A stretch of DNA of 64,000 bases. Source: Dysidea avara. Taxonomy: Eukaryota; Porifera; Demospongiae; Dictyoceratida; Dysideidae. Below are positions 12,691 through 23,099 of the stretch, piece after piece. Below the pieces are notes generated by a model. The model was not told where the DNA came from, did not search any database, and worked only from the letters and a program-made list of their open reading frames with translations. The stretch lies in the NCBI RefSeq assembly GCF_963678975.1, contig NC_089285.1:9038694-9102693 (forward strand). The letters run 5' to 3'. Made by a program: the position numbers and the translations under genes. Numbering within the stretch: the first letter of the stretch is position 1; each line of letters opens with the position of its first letter.

Positions 12691-12927
12691 TCTCTTTGTC
12701 ATGGGTAGGGACATACAGCGGTTCCTAGAGACCAAGACATCACGTGGGGTAATTATAATTCGTCTTATTTTACTTCTTTTTGTATTGTACTGTAACTGCT
12801 TGTACCTGTAATTTTTTTTTGTATCTGTTGTTTTGTGTTTACATATAGTGTGTATGGATGTTAGGGAAGCACCCTTGTACAGGCTATGCCTTTTGGTGCC
12901 ACCCTGTCTTTTTGACAAAGATAAACC

Positions 12928-13518
12928 GTCTCGTATAGCCATACTGACTTTTTTCCCCTTTTTTTGTGTGGGTCGGGTGCACTTCCAGTAGAATCACTTC
13001 CACTTGTTCCAGATTTTTCAGTAATAATCAGACAAATGTCAGACCAGGTTTATAGTTGATCTGACAAGGCTGCCAGCCAATTAGCCAACAACACTATTTG
13101 TCTCAAACTACTTGTTTACACTATGGTCCACCTGGTTAGTTTAATGTCCTAGCAACAGAACATTGTTATCGTGTCGAAAAGAGTAACAATATTATGCAGG
13201 TGAGAACCACAGCCTACACCCAGCCTATGCCCAACCTTCCCTAACCTGACAAATGTCAGACCAAACAAGGAAATGGGTGGCAATCTTGCTAATTGGTTGG
13301 TAAATGCCCAATGACTGAATGGCATTCCACCAGCTCTACAGTGGGCGCTGATTGGCAAAGCCATTCTCTTCTTACACTTTGCTCAGTAGTGAATGGCTTT
13401 GTCAATCAGCACCCACCGTGGAGCTGATGGAAGGCTACACAGAATTTCTATCGAAAGTGTACCAGACCCCCTTGTCCCCCACCCACACACAAAAGAAAAA
13501 AGTCGGTCTAGACTAGAG
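12928..13518. mobile_element. MITE about 590 bp with internal hairpin
   Basis: The left end GTCTCGTATAGCCATACTGA continues into CTTTTTTC and TTTTTGTGTGGGT. The right end, reversed, reads TCTAGACCGACTTTTTTC then TTTTGTGTGTGGGT. Inside, ACAAATGTCAGACCA occurs twice, and 13317-13436 forms a stem from GGCATTCCACCAGCTCTAC and its partner around GTGGAGCTGATGG. The terminal motif links it to the 4231 and 5019 elements. Confidence 0.55.
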
Positions 13519-13616
13519 TAATTATAGTTGGAACTTCAAAAATGAATTGATTTGATTGGATGAGATCTAGTGCACGCGATCTGGCTTGTTGTGCAAGGTC
13601 TCTTAGAACCACTGTA

Positions 13617-14207
13617 GGTTATCGAGAGAGAGGGGATAGAAAACTATCATGTGATTTATTAAAAATTGTTGTAGCAATCAGCTTTACATAATTCTTTATC
13701 ACAAACTAGTGGCACAAAACGGTTTATAGTGCTCTCTGGTAATGCTCATTTGTGTATCTAGGCGTTCCATCAACTATCCACTGCCTGGTTGAGCTTTATT
13801 TCCATGCGCACTCCTCACCTACACCAGCCCATGAGCTTGTGGTACACCATACCAACGACAGGAATGGAATTGGATAATTCTTGACTGATCTAACCCTTCA
13901 CTGATGAATGTCATATTTTGATGATAAAGTCTTTTGTTCGTTATGGCTGAAAGCGGCAAAACGTGTTCAACTTAAAACGATCAATGCCGTTTTATGTGCG
14001 AATTTGTGGCACAGCTTATTCCTTGATAACAATGATTAGGAGGCTCTGCTTCCGAGTTACTAGGCCGCCTTGTGCTACTGTACATCCCGAAGAAAGCAAC
14101 TTTTCTCTACAAACGTTTATGACAGAGTTTACAAAAGGTGTAAATGGAACTGTAGGTGAGGAGTACACCTGTAAAAATTAGTTTTCTATCCCGTCACTCG
14201 ATAATCT
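13617..14207. mobile_element. Candidate MITE with TTATCGAG ends
   Basis: Left end TTATCGAGAGAGAGGGGATA with GAAAAC; right end, reversed, TTATCGAGTGACGGGATAGA with AAAC. A related right-end string (TTTCCTATCCCGCAATTGCT) occurs at about 23800. A 72-codon plus-strand frame at 13963-14181 lies inside; I do not recognise it. Confidence 0.45.
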
Positions 14208-14569
14208 ATGGTAGAGAGAAAAATCCGGTTCGGATTCCACAATTGTCTTGACATGTCACGTAGTTACGTCACAAGTATGCAGTATTTATAACCCCACACA
14301 CTTAAACTCCACCATAATAAAACTACCATGGTACAATAGTAACCAAAAATTCCACTTGCCTGTGAATTAGTTTAAAAACTTATAACTAGTTCAATCATTG
14401 GTAGATGCCAAAGCAGCTTTAGACATTGATTGGTTTGTAAATGAGTGCTCGGGGGTCAGTCACTGGCAAAATTGTCAACGGTATTTGGAATGTGGGCTTA
14501 ATATTTCACTGTATTTCATATTCCTGCAAATTCCGGACTATATGTCACATTCTATGATATTCCAGGCTT

Positions 14570-14905
14570 TAAATTAAATCCACACAAATAACACACATTT
14601 CCTTGCAAAACCAATAGTGGTACCACAAAAGCTGATGTGTGCATGTTTGTTTGCAGTGCTAACAATAACTGTCACTTGGTTGCTAGGAGATACTACATTT
14701 TCCCAACCCAAGGATTCACCATTGCCACCTCCATTTTGTGTACTGCTATCACTAGCAGCTGTAATGACCAGGTGATATGTTGCAGCTATGTGGTTGTATG
14801 TAGCCTCAAAACTTTCAATGGAAACTCCCTATTCCAATTCTGGCAGTGTAAAGTGCTCCTCTAGCTCATGTCTGTACATTTGTGAATATGTAAGGACATT
14901 TGGCC
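14570..14905 (-). pseudogene. Cryptic coding-like frame, unassigned
   Basis: Read on the minus strand, one frame stays open for about 110 codons except for a single TAG near 14840. It begins around TYSQMYRHELEEHFTLPELE, then SIESFEATYNHIAATYHLVI and later VSPSNQVTVIVSTANKHAH. The composition is protein-like (alternating hydrophobic strands, Ser/Asn/Gly linker), unlike the random frames around it. I do not recognise a family. It may be an exon of a decayed host gene. No reliable splice sites were fixed. Confidence 0.35.
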
Positions 14906-14909
14906 TCGG

Positions 14910-15540
14910 CACCTTAAAAATTAAATTAAGGCCTGTATTCTGTATTCCTCACTGTATTCCATGCTATGTAATATCAATCGATTTCCTCTATGTTCCTCTC
15001 TATTCCATGACATATTCTTTATTCAAGCTAACGAAGTATTTTCTCACCCAGTTGGACAATTATGAACCAAATCAGGTCCTGAAATACTGGGGCTAACCAA
15101 GACATCGGAACAGTTATGGTCAGCAGGATAATATTGTCAGTGAGATTGTCAGGTAAGTCAGTGAAAGTCAGCGAGGAACAGGCCATTGTTACTAGAACTA
15201 AGTTAGTAGCTACAGGCGAGTCAGGGATACCAGGAATGCAAGCAGGAATGAATCCAAGAGTAAGTCAGTCTTCGCTGGAAGAATTCAACGTCCGGAGCCG
15301 AGTGATGGTTAATCTGTGCCACTTATTGGGAGACATGTATGTGTAATATTTTCATGTCGGTTCAACTATCACCTATTGTAACTAGCTATATTATACTGTG
15401 TAGTATAGATCCATTGTATGTTATTTATTAAATTATTATCACCTTCTCAGTTTTGTAAAATTACAGTGCAATGTACTTAGATATTGTATAATGTCAACAT
15501 CTATTTGAACCACCAAAGGGAGAAATGAAAATTACAAATT
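14910..15540. other. No gene assigned
   Basis: A plus-strand frame of 76 codons (15116-15346) ends LEEFNVRSRVMVNLCHLLGD and could be part of an exon, but there is no supporting family or second exon. The rest is AT-rich. Confidence 0.35.
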
Positions 15541-16230
15541 TACTTAATTAAACAATCAACACATGTCCAGTCATCATCTTCATTAAAAATTGGGAGATCA
15601 AGACAATCCACCTTTTAACATATGTCACACAAAACCATCAAGTTTCCATCATCAGATAGGTGTCAAACTGGGCATATTTCAATGATATGAACCAAGCAAT
15701 CCTCTGAAGTAAATTGGTGATTCTTGTTAAGAACTGGAAATGTGGTATAAAATCCTCTTTGAAGGCACATTTTTAGATGGTGTCTCATTTCGATTTGAAG
15801 CACAACAGAACAAGGATTTACATTGTTAACTAAAAGATTATAATAAGGTATGGCACAAATTCCGCAGTCACTGCTGCCATGTTGTTTGGCCACATTCTTG
15901 ACATGAATCCTGATTGGCTTCAATACAATAGCTTGTTTTGTGCATGTGAACACTCTGTTGTACACAGAATCATACAAGTTGATGTTGTTGCTGTCAGTTG
16001 AAATCATAGTCCAGTGTCTCTATGTCTCCATGTGTATGACTTGGACTAAATTATTGTGATTTGGGAGTGCAGAATGACATTGTGAATTCTGCAGTAGTGT
16101 AGACTGAAGCCCTCCAAAACTCTGGAAACTATTTCTTTAAATACCACAAGAATAGTTACTAAAACATCAGTTAATTGCTCATTTTCCAAGATGTGCTTTT
16201 TCCTTTTGCTTGCATTTGTAACCCACATTG
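15540..16230 (-). pseudogene. Ulp1-type protease with C-terminal PHD-like finger, relic (copy 2)
   Basis: Minus-strand reading gives the three parts of a C48 peptidase in order: GGLQSTLLQNSQCHSALPNH with RHWTMIST (catalytic His block, about 16000-16110), NLYDSVYNRVF (catalytic Asp block, about 15955), and KQHGSSDCGICA (active Cys, about 15875). MRHHLKMCLQ follows, then a zinc-binding tail: EICPV, SDDGNLMVLCDIC, VDCLDLP and DDDWTCVDC, which has the spacing of a PHD finger with one Cys position lost to a stop. There are several frame changes. It lies immediately downstream of the transposase-like gene at 16714-18570 on the same strand, so the two probably formed one element. The active-site residues are visible, but the reading frame is broken. 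Confidence 0.75.
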
Positions 16231-16713
16231 GTACTTCTTTTTCTCTGTCCTCATTTGCTTCATTGTCACCGTCACATAAATTTATACATTTATTTATTTA
16301 TAAATGAAATAGCATCATCATTCAGTCAAAGTGCTTGCAGTGTGCAGCTTAGGTGACAGCCGTGAGTCAATCAACTATCTTTAACAAACATAGAGCCTTC
16401 ACCACTAAGCAGCCAACTGGTAGTGTACAAGCATGTGACATGGAAATATGTATGTAATCAATGGCTTAGCATGCTATTTCAGTACACAAATGTGTTGCAG
16501 TGATCTGAGCAAGTAAACAGCTACATAGTGCTCCAATATTGATGAAAGTGGTGCCTTGCAGTCTTTAACCTGCCTTTCACTCTCAAGTTTCTCTTTGATT
16601 TCAAAAATTGGTCAACACAACCAATGCTGCATATATTAGCTGAACTATCTAGAAAAACACAGAAATCACCAGGATTAACATACTCTTGCACTTATGGGAT
16701 TATGACTTTTAGC

Positions 16714-18640
16714 TTAGAAGCAAGAACCTGAGCTGTAAGGCTGCTTTATTCTCACCCTGAAAAGGCGATCACTAGATACACGTTCACCTTCTTGTAAATC
16801 CAAACTACAGGTGTACTGTAGCATTGACTTATTGGTGTAAATAACCTCACCATTATGAAGAACTTCAAGAAACCCGTTATCCTTCTTAGCTAGGTCCAAG
16901 TTACTAACAATTTCTTTATACTCCCTCTGGAATATGTGATTCTCTGCTGATATAATTTGCAGCTGCTTTGTTTTGGTCACACTCAATGCTTTAATTTAAT
17001 AGATCTTTACCTTCATTCTCTTCTACATCATCTACATCACCAAAGAAAACCTTATCCCAATTCTCAGTAAATCTTTCATTCCTATAGATTTTTATTTTTG
17101 CTCTTTCCAATGCATTTTTACTGCTTGTTCAATTTCAGAGTTGGTAATATCTTATGTGAAATTTTCATTGCTCACACCACTTTTTTCGTTACTCTGTTGT
17201 GGACAAATAATTTCAATAATGCTGCTATGAGATTCCTGTATTTGGAGTTTGTGCAGATGTCTCAGCAGCCCAAGTACATTGAAATTTACGATTGTATAAA
17301 AATTTGGAGTCATAGTTCATGCAGCTCGGAAAGCCTTTTCACTTGGTTGTGAGCCCAACAACCATGGACAATAGCACTGCTCTGCTGAACTTTTACTACG
17401 CAATATCATTAGCAGCAAAATGAGAGTATGGGCATGCAAATGTATGAATTTAAAGAAATAAAATTCTGCACATAATCATAGTTCTCAGAACAATCAATCC
17501 ATTTTCTCTACTAACGTAAAAAAACTGAGCACACCATGCTTCTTCAGTGCGACTTAAAGTTCCAAATGCTTGTCTATGAAGCTGTCAACAATACTCTTAA
17601 TAACCTGCAAATAGAATTTTGTGCCTTTGCTGTCTGGAAGAGTATCTAGCAAAGCTAATACATTTGTGCTTGTTATTCTACTTACTGCTTCAAAATTCTG
17701 TTGATCTTGATGGTCTAGATCTTTGAGCCGTAAATTGTGGTGCTCCTTGGAAAAGGACACTTGGACTAGATGTAGGTGGGAAGCTATGGCTGAATATTTT
17801 CCCATTGGCAAATTTGAGACACTGATCAATCTAGATTTTAACTTAACACCGAGATAAATAGGATCTTGAACAAAGCACAAGGAAATTTCCTGCTGAACAA
17901 AATACCATTACTTCCAAGCTTTTGGTATTACAATTTGTGATGTTTCTTTATCTATTGTCATTTGACGTGCTCACTTTTTTTTTTGAAGAGTAATTGTATA
18001 GTCTCGACTCAGCACACATAGGTGTCAGTAACCTGGAATCCTGGACTTTACCATCAGCATCAAGGCAATAATCTGTAGAAACTTTAGTTGGAATCTATTA
18101 GTGCAATTCATTGCTGAATTAACACAAATGAATTGTATGGAAGCATGTGATTGTCAGCTTTATCTTCTAGTTGATTTGATGTTGGTTTGCTCATTTCATT
18201 ACTGGAAATATTTAACTGCTGACAAAGTTACTATCTATCTGATTGTGATTGCATGTCCTGACATTCAACAGACTTGATTTTTGATGAATCCAAAAAGTGT
18301 TTGTTGTTTGATCTTTGGGATTGTACTGGTTTGCTCGGGAATTTCAGTGCTATTTTGGTGTTTAGATTTAACGCATTCTTTAATGTACCAGTCCAATTAG
18401 AAGGAATTACAATGCAACTGTTCTTGTCACTTTTACGAGCAAGTTGATTCACAAAATATTGAACACTGGGGCTTTTTGTACTGTCTAATTTTACCATCAC
18501 CTTGTATTGAGTAAACTCTTGAAGCTCTTTCACTTTGAAGCTGTCTTGTAACTTATTTTGCCAGTTCACTATTCTTGTCTAACAGTGTCTGAAATTTCTT
18601 TGAGATCATATGATTGAACACCTGTACCTCCATCGTCATC
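16714..18640 (-). pseudogene. Unclassified transposase-like gene, decayed
   Basis: From high to low coordinate: a lysine-rich segment (18231-18569, no known domain); FVQDPIYLGVKLKSRLI, PMGKYSAIASHLHLVQ, DHQDQQNFEAV and PDSKGTKFYL (17554-17880); PWLLGSQPSEKAFRAA with FYTIVNFNVLGLLRHLHKLQ (about 17200-17380); an acidic stretch and a charged helix QLQIISAENHIFQREYKEIV (16714-16986). I know this order of motifs (QD.VH.GVKL, HKDRQNF, PDSKGT, LPWLLGSQ..EK.FRAAR) from sponge and cnidarian predicted proteins that occur in many copies. Its superfamily is not known to me. Several in-frame stops (for example after FRAA) show it is dead. It probably pairs with the Ulp1-PHD gene downstream. Confidence 0.55.
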
Positions 18641-18882
18641 TTGACTGGGATAAACTGTCTTATTACTTACAATAGGTACACTTTTTTTTCCCCTGGTGTG
18701 AAAAACTTTGTTTTAATAGCATTGATAAAATCAATTGCTCGTTTATGATGTCCAAAACACAAATTCTGGACGTACTTCTGGAGATCCATTATTCCATCTC
18801 CGAGTATTGGTGGCTGGAAAACAAGCAGGGTCATTCCAGTAGTGTTTGAGTATGAATGACTTTAGGCGTTTCCATCTCCTGT

Positions 18883-19010
18883 CAGTGGCAGATAAGGGGG
18901 GAGATCTTGACCCCCTCTCCAAAAATTTCTGGTATACCAAGATTGAGATACTCTAATAGAGCAGTCAGTCACTCTAACAAAGCAGTCACAGTATTAGAGT
19001 AGTGTGTAGC
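18883..19010. mobile_element. Partial CAGTGGCGGAT-type MITE
   Basis: Starts CAGTGGCAGATAAGGGGGGA and continues to GAGATACTCTAATAGAGCAG at 18945, then TATTAGAGTAGTGTGTAG. The same internal order (motif, then AGTAGTGTGTAG) is found in the complete element at 60836-61164. The right end was not found. Confidence 0.5.
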
Positions 19011-19427
19011 GAGCTAAGTCAAAAGGCTTAAGGGACAAAATCATTTACGGACGAAATTTAAATGTTTGAATGAGTACTTACGACATACAATAACTGACTT
19101 CTAGTTCTTTTTCTTTTTTTGCAGTGGCACCCTTGCTGCTTCGAAGTCCATGTGCCATTTTGTAGTGTGACCTCTGCAGTTTCTGTGTTTTCATCAATCC
19201 ATATAGAGTGTATTACTCTGTGTCAGCATTCTTGATGAACTGGGAAACTGTAGGATTTTCATTGGTTTTGCTACTCTGGCGCTGGATCCCAAAGTACTTC
19301 TCTAAACAATCCTGGTTAATTGTGTATCTTAAAAGGCCACAAACACCAGGAGTACGAAAATAGATCAACTGAATGACCACACTATGAGAACAACAGAAAT
19401 AAGTACATTTGGTTTATAACAAGAATA

Positions 19428-19649
19428 CAGTGGACCCTCGATTATCTGAACCCCTTTGTTCTCAGGCAATGATAAAAGTGTTCAGATAAGTGAATTGTTC
19501 GGATAACTGAAGCCCATACATTTATATACAGAGCTCCATTGAAATACTATAATAGAACGTACACCTATACTTAAAACTTAAAATACTCTAATAGAACAGT
19601 CATTTCCAATTTCGAATAAACGAGGGTACGGATAACCGAGGGTCTACTG
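19428..19649. mobile_element. Pogo/Tigger-type MITE, 222 bp
   Basis: Ends CAGTGGACCCTCGATTATCT and, reversed, CAGTAGACCCTCGGTTATCC, bordered by TA on both sides (19426-19427 and 19650-19651). This terminus is characteristic of pogo-like Tc1/mariner elements. It lies inside the P-element-like relic and carries ATACTCTAATAGAACAGTCA at 19583-19602. Confidence 0.88.
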
Positions 19650-20433
19650 TACCTGTTATGTGGATGCGACTAGCTGTCTCATGGGGCAGCACCATCATCT
19701 TCTTTATCTACACTTTTCTGCCAGGATTGAAGGTATTGCAAGAAATCCTTTAAAAACTAGAAAACAGAGAGTCATAATATACGCAGTTTTGCATGTGCAT
19801 ACATAAAAATCACACAGCAAAACACCATGTATGCACTTTATACTTGAGACAATGATCATCAGCATTACGATAAGATTCTTTGAATAGCTTTCTGGTATGC
19901 TTTCCTTGTGTGAAGTTACTTACATTCAAGGAGTAAAAAAACTTGTCAACTTTATCAATGAAGTAGGCTGTCTCAAATGCTTCACTATTTCAGTAGTACA
20001 ACAGAGTAGAGGATGCAGTGCTGCTCAGAACCTGTGCAGTAGTAATCTATTGACATAGCCTTTAATAATCCTAACTCTACCTGTGCTGCCAAGTCTACGC
20101 GCATTTTGGAGAAGCTAGTCAGATTGGTGTACTCTAATGTAAGCTTGTGTACCAAAGACACACCTACATTTGAAATGCTGCCCAGATTCTTTTCATAAAC
20201 ATCTTGCACAAACTGATTGGTTGACCATTGCACTGTACATTTGTAACAAACAATATGCATGTGATACAATATACCAAAACATAACCACAACTTTTGACTA
20301 GGATTAGGAAATCCATTTCATATAGCTTTCAAGAGGCAGATAGTCAATGAAAAACGACAATGATATGCCATCATTCGAGAAAACATCAGCTGTTTTGTGT
20401 GTGCGACTATCACCATGCATCCTTCTGTTAATG

Positions 20434-20919
20434 GATGCTCCATCACATGTGGTGTTCAGAGCCCGAAATTACAATAATTTTAAACTGTTCTGACTGAACG
20501 TATACCAAAGTGTTCAGACATTTCAACTTTAGGTTGTTGTGTAAGGTTTGGTCTGGGGTGGATGATAGGGATCTTTAGATCAGTAAGAGCCCTGAGATGG
20601 TGTTTGCCTGCCTCTATTAGAGAAATGGGGTGGTTAAGGGAGGGTTGCTCCTCGTTGGGTTGATGGGGATTGATATGAATTTCTTCCATCGTGGGAGTTG
20701 TGGTGGAAAGTAAATCAGTGTCCTTGAATAGATCGTCAAGGATTAGGTCGTCAATGTCCTCATATAGACTTGTGCTACTTAGGAATGAAAAAATTGAATT
20801 AGTTGTGCATGTGTGTGTGTGGTTAGTCAAGAATACATACAGTGTGATTGTATTAGCTGGCATTGTCAGTGTGTACATTGCCAGTGAAATGGTACTTTTA
20901 ACATGCTCCATCACATGTG
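20434..20919 (-). other. Insertion flanked by 17-bp direct repeats, with an acidic/proline-rich frame
   Basis: ATGCTCCATCACATGTG occurs at 20434-20450 and again at 20903-20919, inside the TCDGA codons of the P-element-like relic. The 452 bp between are foreign to that gene. On the minus strand the insert has an open frame from about 20780 to 20480 with LYEDIDDLILDDLFKDTD, EEIHINPHQPNEEQPSLNHP and IPIIHPRPNLTQQPK. Codon use is C-rich compared with its surroundings. I do not recognise the protein. A 17-bp duplication is longer than DNA transposons usually leave and would fit a retroposed piece. A local duplication is the alternative. Confidence 0.6.
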
Positions 20920-22019
20920 ACACCCAATACCTTGATGTCATTACACTCTAGACGGTCAACTGCTTTTCAAATTAGAGGAAACAGGTCTGCACCAGTTGAA
21001 GATGCCAGTGGAAATTGAGCATAGGGAAATGAGATGTCAGTAAACACACCTCGCACCATAATGACCATCATGGTTTTTGTCAGTTGTCGGAATTTCCTGC
21101 CGTCCCCAGCAACTAAGTGCTCATGTTCATTGAGCTCTTAAACAATACCTATTCTGAAAGCCAACCAATGCTCCTGTATGCTTCTTGTACACCAAGCCTT
21201 CTTTGACATACATTTCATCAATCAATAAAAATACATACTTAGCTAGATGACTTGGTCTCCTTTGTTCAATGAGGTCTAGCAGTTGGTCTAACAGTCTGCT
21301 GTAGCTGTAAATCCAGCCTGACAATGAGACAAAAACTGTCTGTAATCTCTCAGAGTTCTGGTAGTTAGTAAACCAATAACACCTGACTTCCTAAGCGTCC
21401 CTTACAGGTGTATGCCCCACTGGATTTATAATGTAAATATAATGCCCAACAAATAATCACCGGATGCCATGTAACTTGCCTCTTATTTTAGGCACCCGGT
21501 GCTTGCATCCAAATTACTGTTTGGAAAAAATCTTCACCAGTACAGATTTGCCATACTTTTGTATCGACACTGCTAAGTCTTCTTGGGTGCTATCATTGAG
21601 TTTTACTCTGCTACTCTGAATATGGTGGGCCAGTAGTCTTGCAAAGTCTTGATTTGCCTATTCTGCTTTCTCACCAATGTCTGTAAATCCTGGATCCTTT
21701 TCTTCAGTCTGCCTGGTAAATCGAGGTCGTTGTAGTTGACATTGCTGCTAGGATCAGAACTACTTTGCTTTGAAGAGTCCACGAGTGACCTTAGTTTTCC
21801 ACGGAGATAATTCTCTCTGTACTTGGTACAAGCAAGGCATCTTTTCTTGGAGAAGCCAATGACATGATACATAGCGGATGGTAAGTGAGATCAATTAATT
21901 AGGAAGTAGAAGCCACCAGCAAGTTACATCTCAACAATGGATGATGAAGAGTAATGGACACAACTGTTTCATTTATGCAGGTTATGATGCACCACTGGTA
22001 GTTGCACAAAAGAAGGCAA

Positions 22020-22100
22020 CAGGAGACAGGGGCGGATCCAGACTTTTGGAAAGGGGAGGGGGGGGGGGGGTCAAAAATGAATTAGCTGGCACTACATTGT
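22020..22100. mobile_element. Relic of GGCGGATCCAG-type MITE end
   Basis: GGGGCGGATCCAGACTTTTG followed by a G-rich run (22054-22070) resembles one terminus of the elements at 50930 and 60836. No partner end was found. Confidence 0.35.
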
Positions 22101-22208
22101 CTGATTTGATAAAGTGAGACAAAAAAAAAGGTCACAGCCTACTGACTATAGCTGCCCACCCCACCAACTATGCATTTATCACTGATAAAGTACATAAAAA
22201 TCCTGGTG

Positions 22209-23084
22209 TTATCTTCTTGCTTTTTTCTTGTATTTTTCCATAATACTTTTAGCAAAAGAATTGCCTCGGATTGTAATCCACAACTGGACAATCTCTTTGA
22301 GTACCACAACCTTGTCACCACCTGTCACAGTCCAATTGAACAGAACGTTATCATCCAACGTTTTCAAGTTGATTAAGTGCTGCTGGGATCCTCCATCCAA
22401 CATTTCTAGGTTGTTGGTGTACGTGTGGTGATGAGTGAGGAGTTCAGCAGACAGAAACAACTGATGGCACTCTTCAGATACGTGTATCAGCCCACCACAA
22501 TCAATTAATTGTACCCATTGGGAAGAACTAGTTCGAGTCACATACTCGTCATCTGTTTGCAGTAGGTGCCATCTCTTTCTTTATCAGTTCACGTAACACA
22601 TAGCCAGCCACATACCGTATGGCATTTTCCTCATCAATTGTAATGCCAACTTCATCCCGAATGGTCTCAGGGCACAACTTTTCTTGTAAAGAATGGAACT
22701 TTTCTTTTGTAATCTGTTCAAAGAGTGCTGTAGTAACATGCTGTTAAAAAACTGGTTTGGATTGACAACCGTCAGAGTATTCTCTCCTTTTCTTGGTATA
22801 CTCATCAGAAAAGGTAGCTTGTGAAATTCTGACCACATTTTTTCACTATCCACTTTCCCAGAGATCTAATCCATTGGCTTTAGTAAAATATCCACAATAT
22901 CATCTACAAATTTTGTGTCATTAACTGTTGGGTTTGTAAACAATTGAACTAAATACTTTGCAATACTTATGCACAGTCTGACAGAATCACTGTCAGTCTC
23001 CAATAGCCCATCACTGAGCACTCCCATGAGAGCACCATGGTAACATCGTAAAGATGGAGAAATTCCTGCAGTGAAGCATTGCAT
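22209..23084 (-). pseudogene. C-terminal relic of unclassified transposase-like gene (copy 2)
   Basis: Minus-strand order: a helical stretch at 22866-23084 (LRCYHGALMGVLSDGLLETD, no known domain, perhaps upstream exon); EKFHSLQEKLCPETIRDEVG with TIDEENAIRYVAGYVLRELI (22590-22720); WVQLIDCGGLIHVSEECHQL (about 22480-22520); DDNVLFNWTV, VVLKEIVQLWITIRGNSF and a Lys-rich end (22209-22350). The motif order repeats that of 600-1145. Frame changes occur near 22570 and 22720. The end of the frame is followed directly by the start of the P-element-like relic on the same strand, but I treat them as two elements because the P-type gene has its own complete C-terminus at 19130. Confidence 0.55.
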
Positions 23085-23099
23085 GAATTAAGTCAGTGC

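Larger units (their letters stand above)
19130..21872 (-). pseudogene. P-element-like transposase (THAP9-type RNase H), decayed
   Basis: Pieces in minus-strand order: a Cys-containing start and coiled coil, KKRIQDLQTLVRKQNRQIK (21603-21872); LLTTRTLRDYRQFLSHCQ, then LLIDEMYVKEGLVYKKHTGA (about 21130-21400); KTMMVIMVRGVFTDISFPYA, QFPLASSTGADLF, VLGVTCDGA (20910-21120); a second CDGASINRRMHG (about 20400-20450); QWSTNQFVQDVYEKNLG, LTSFSKMRVDLAAQV (20080-20240); FETAYFIDKVDKFFYSLNV with a GTAAGT donor (about 19925-19985); NFTQGKHTRKLFKESYRNAD (about 19870); FLQYLQSWQKSVDKEDDG (about 19700); NQDCLEKYFGIQRQ, TNENPTVSQFIKN (about 19240-19320). These match the RNase H N-part, GTP-binding insertion and RNase H C-part of P-element transposases. 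No THAP finger was found at the start. Stops, frameshifts and two insertions break it. Confidence 0.82.
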
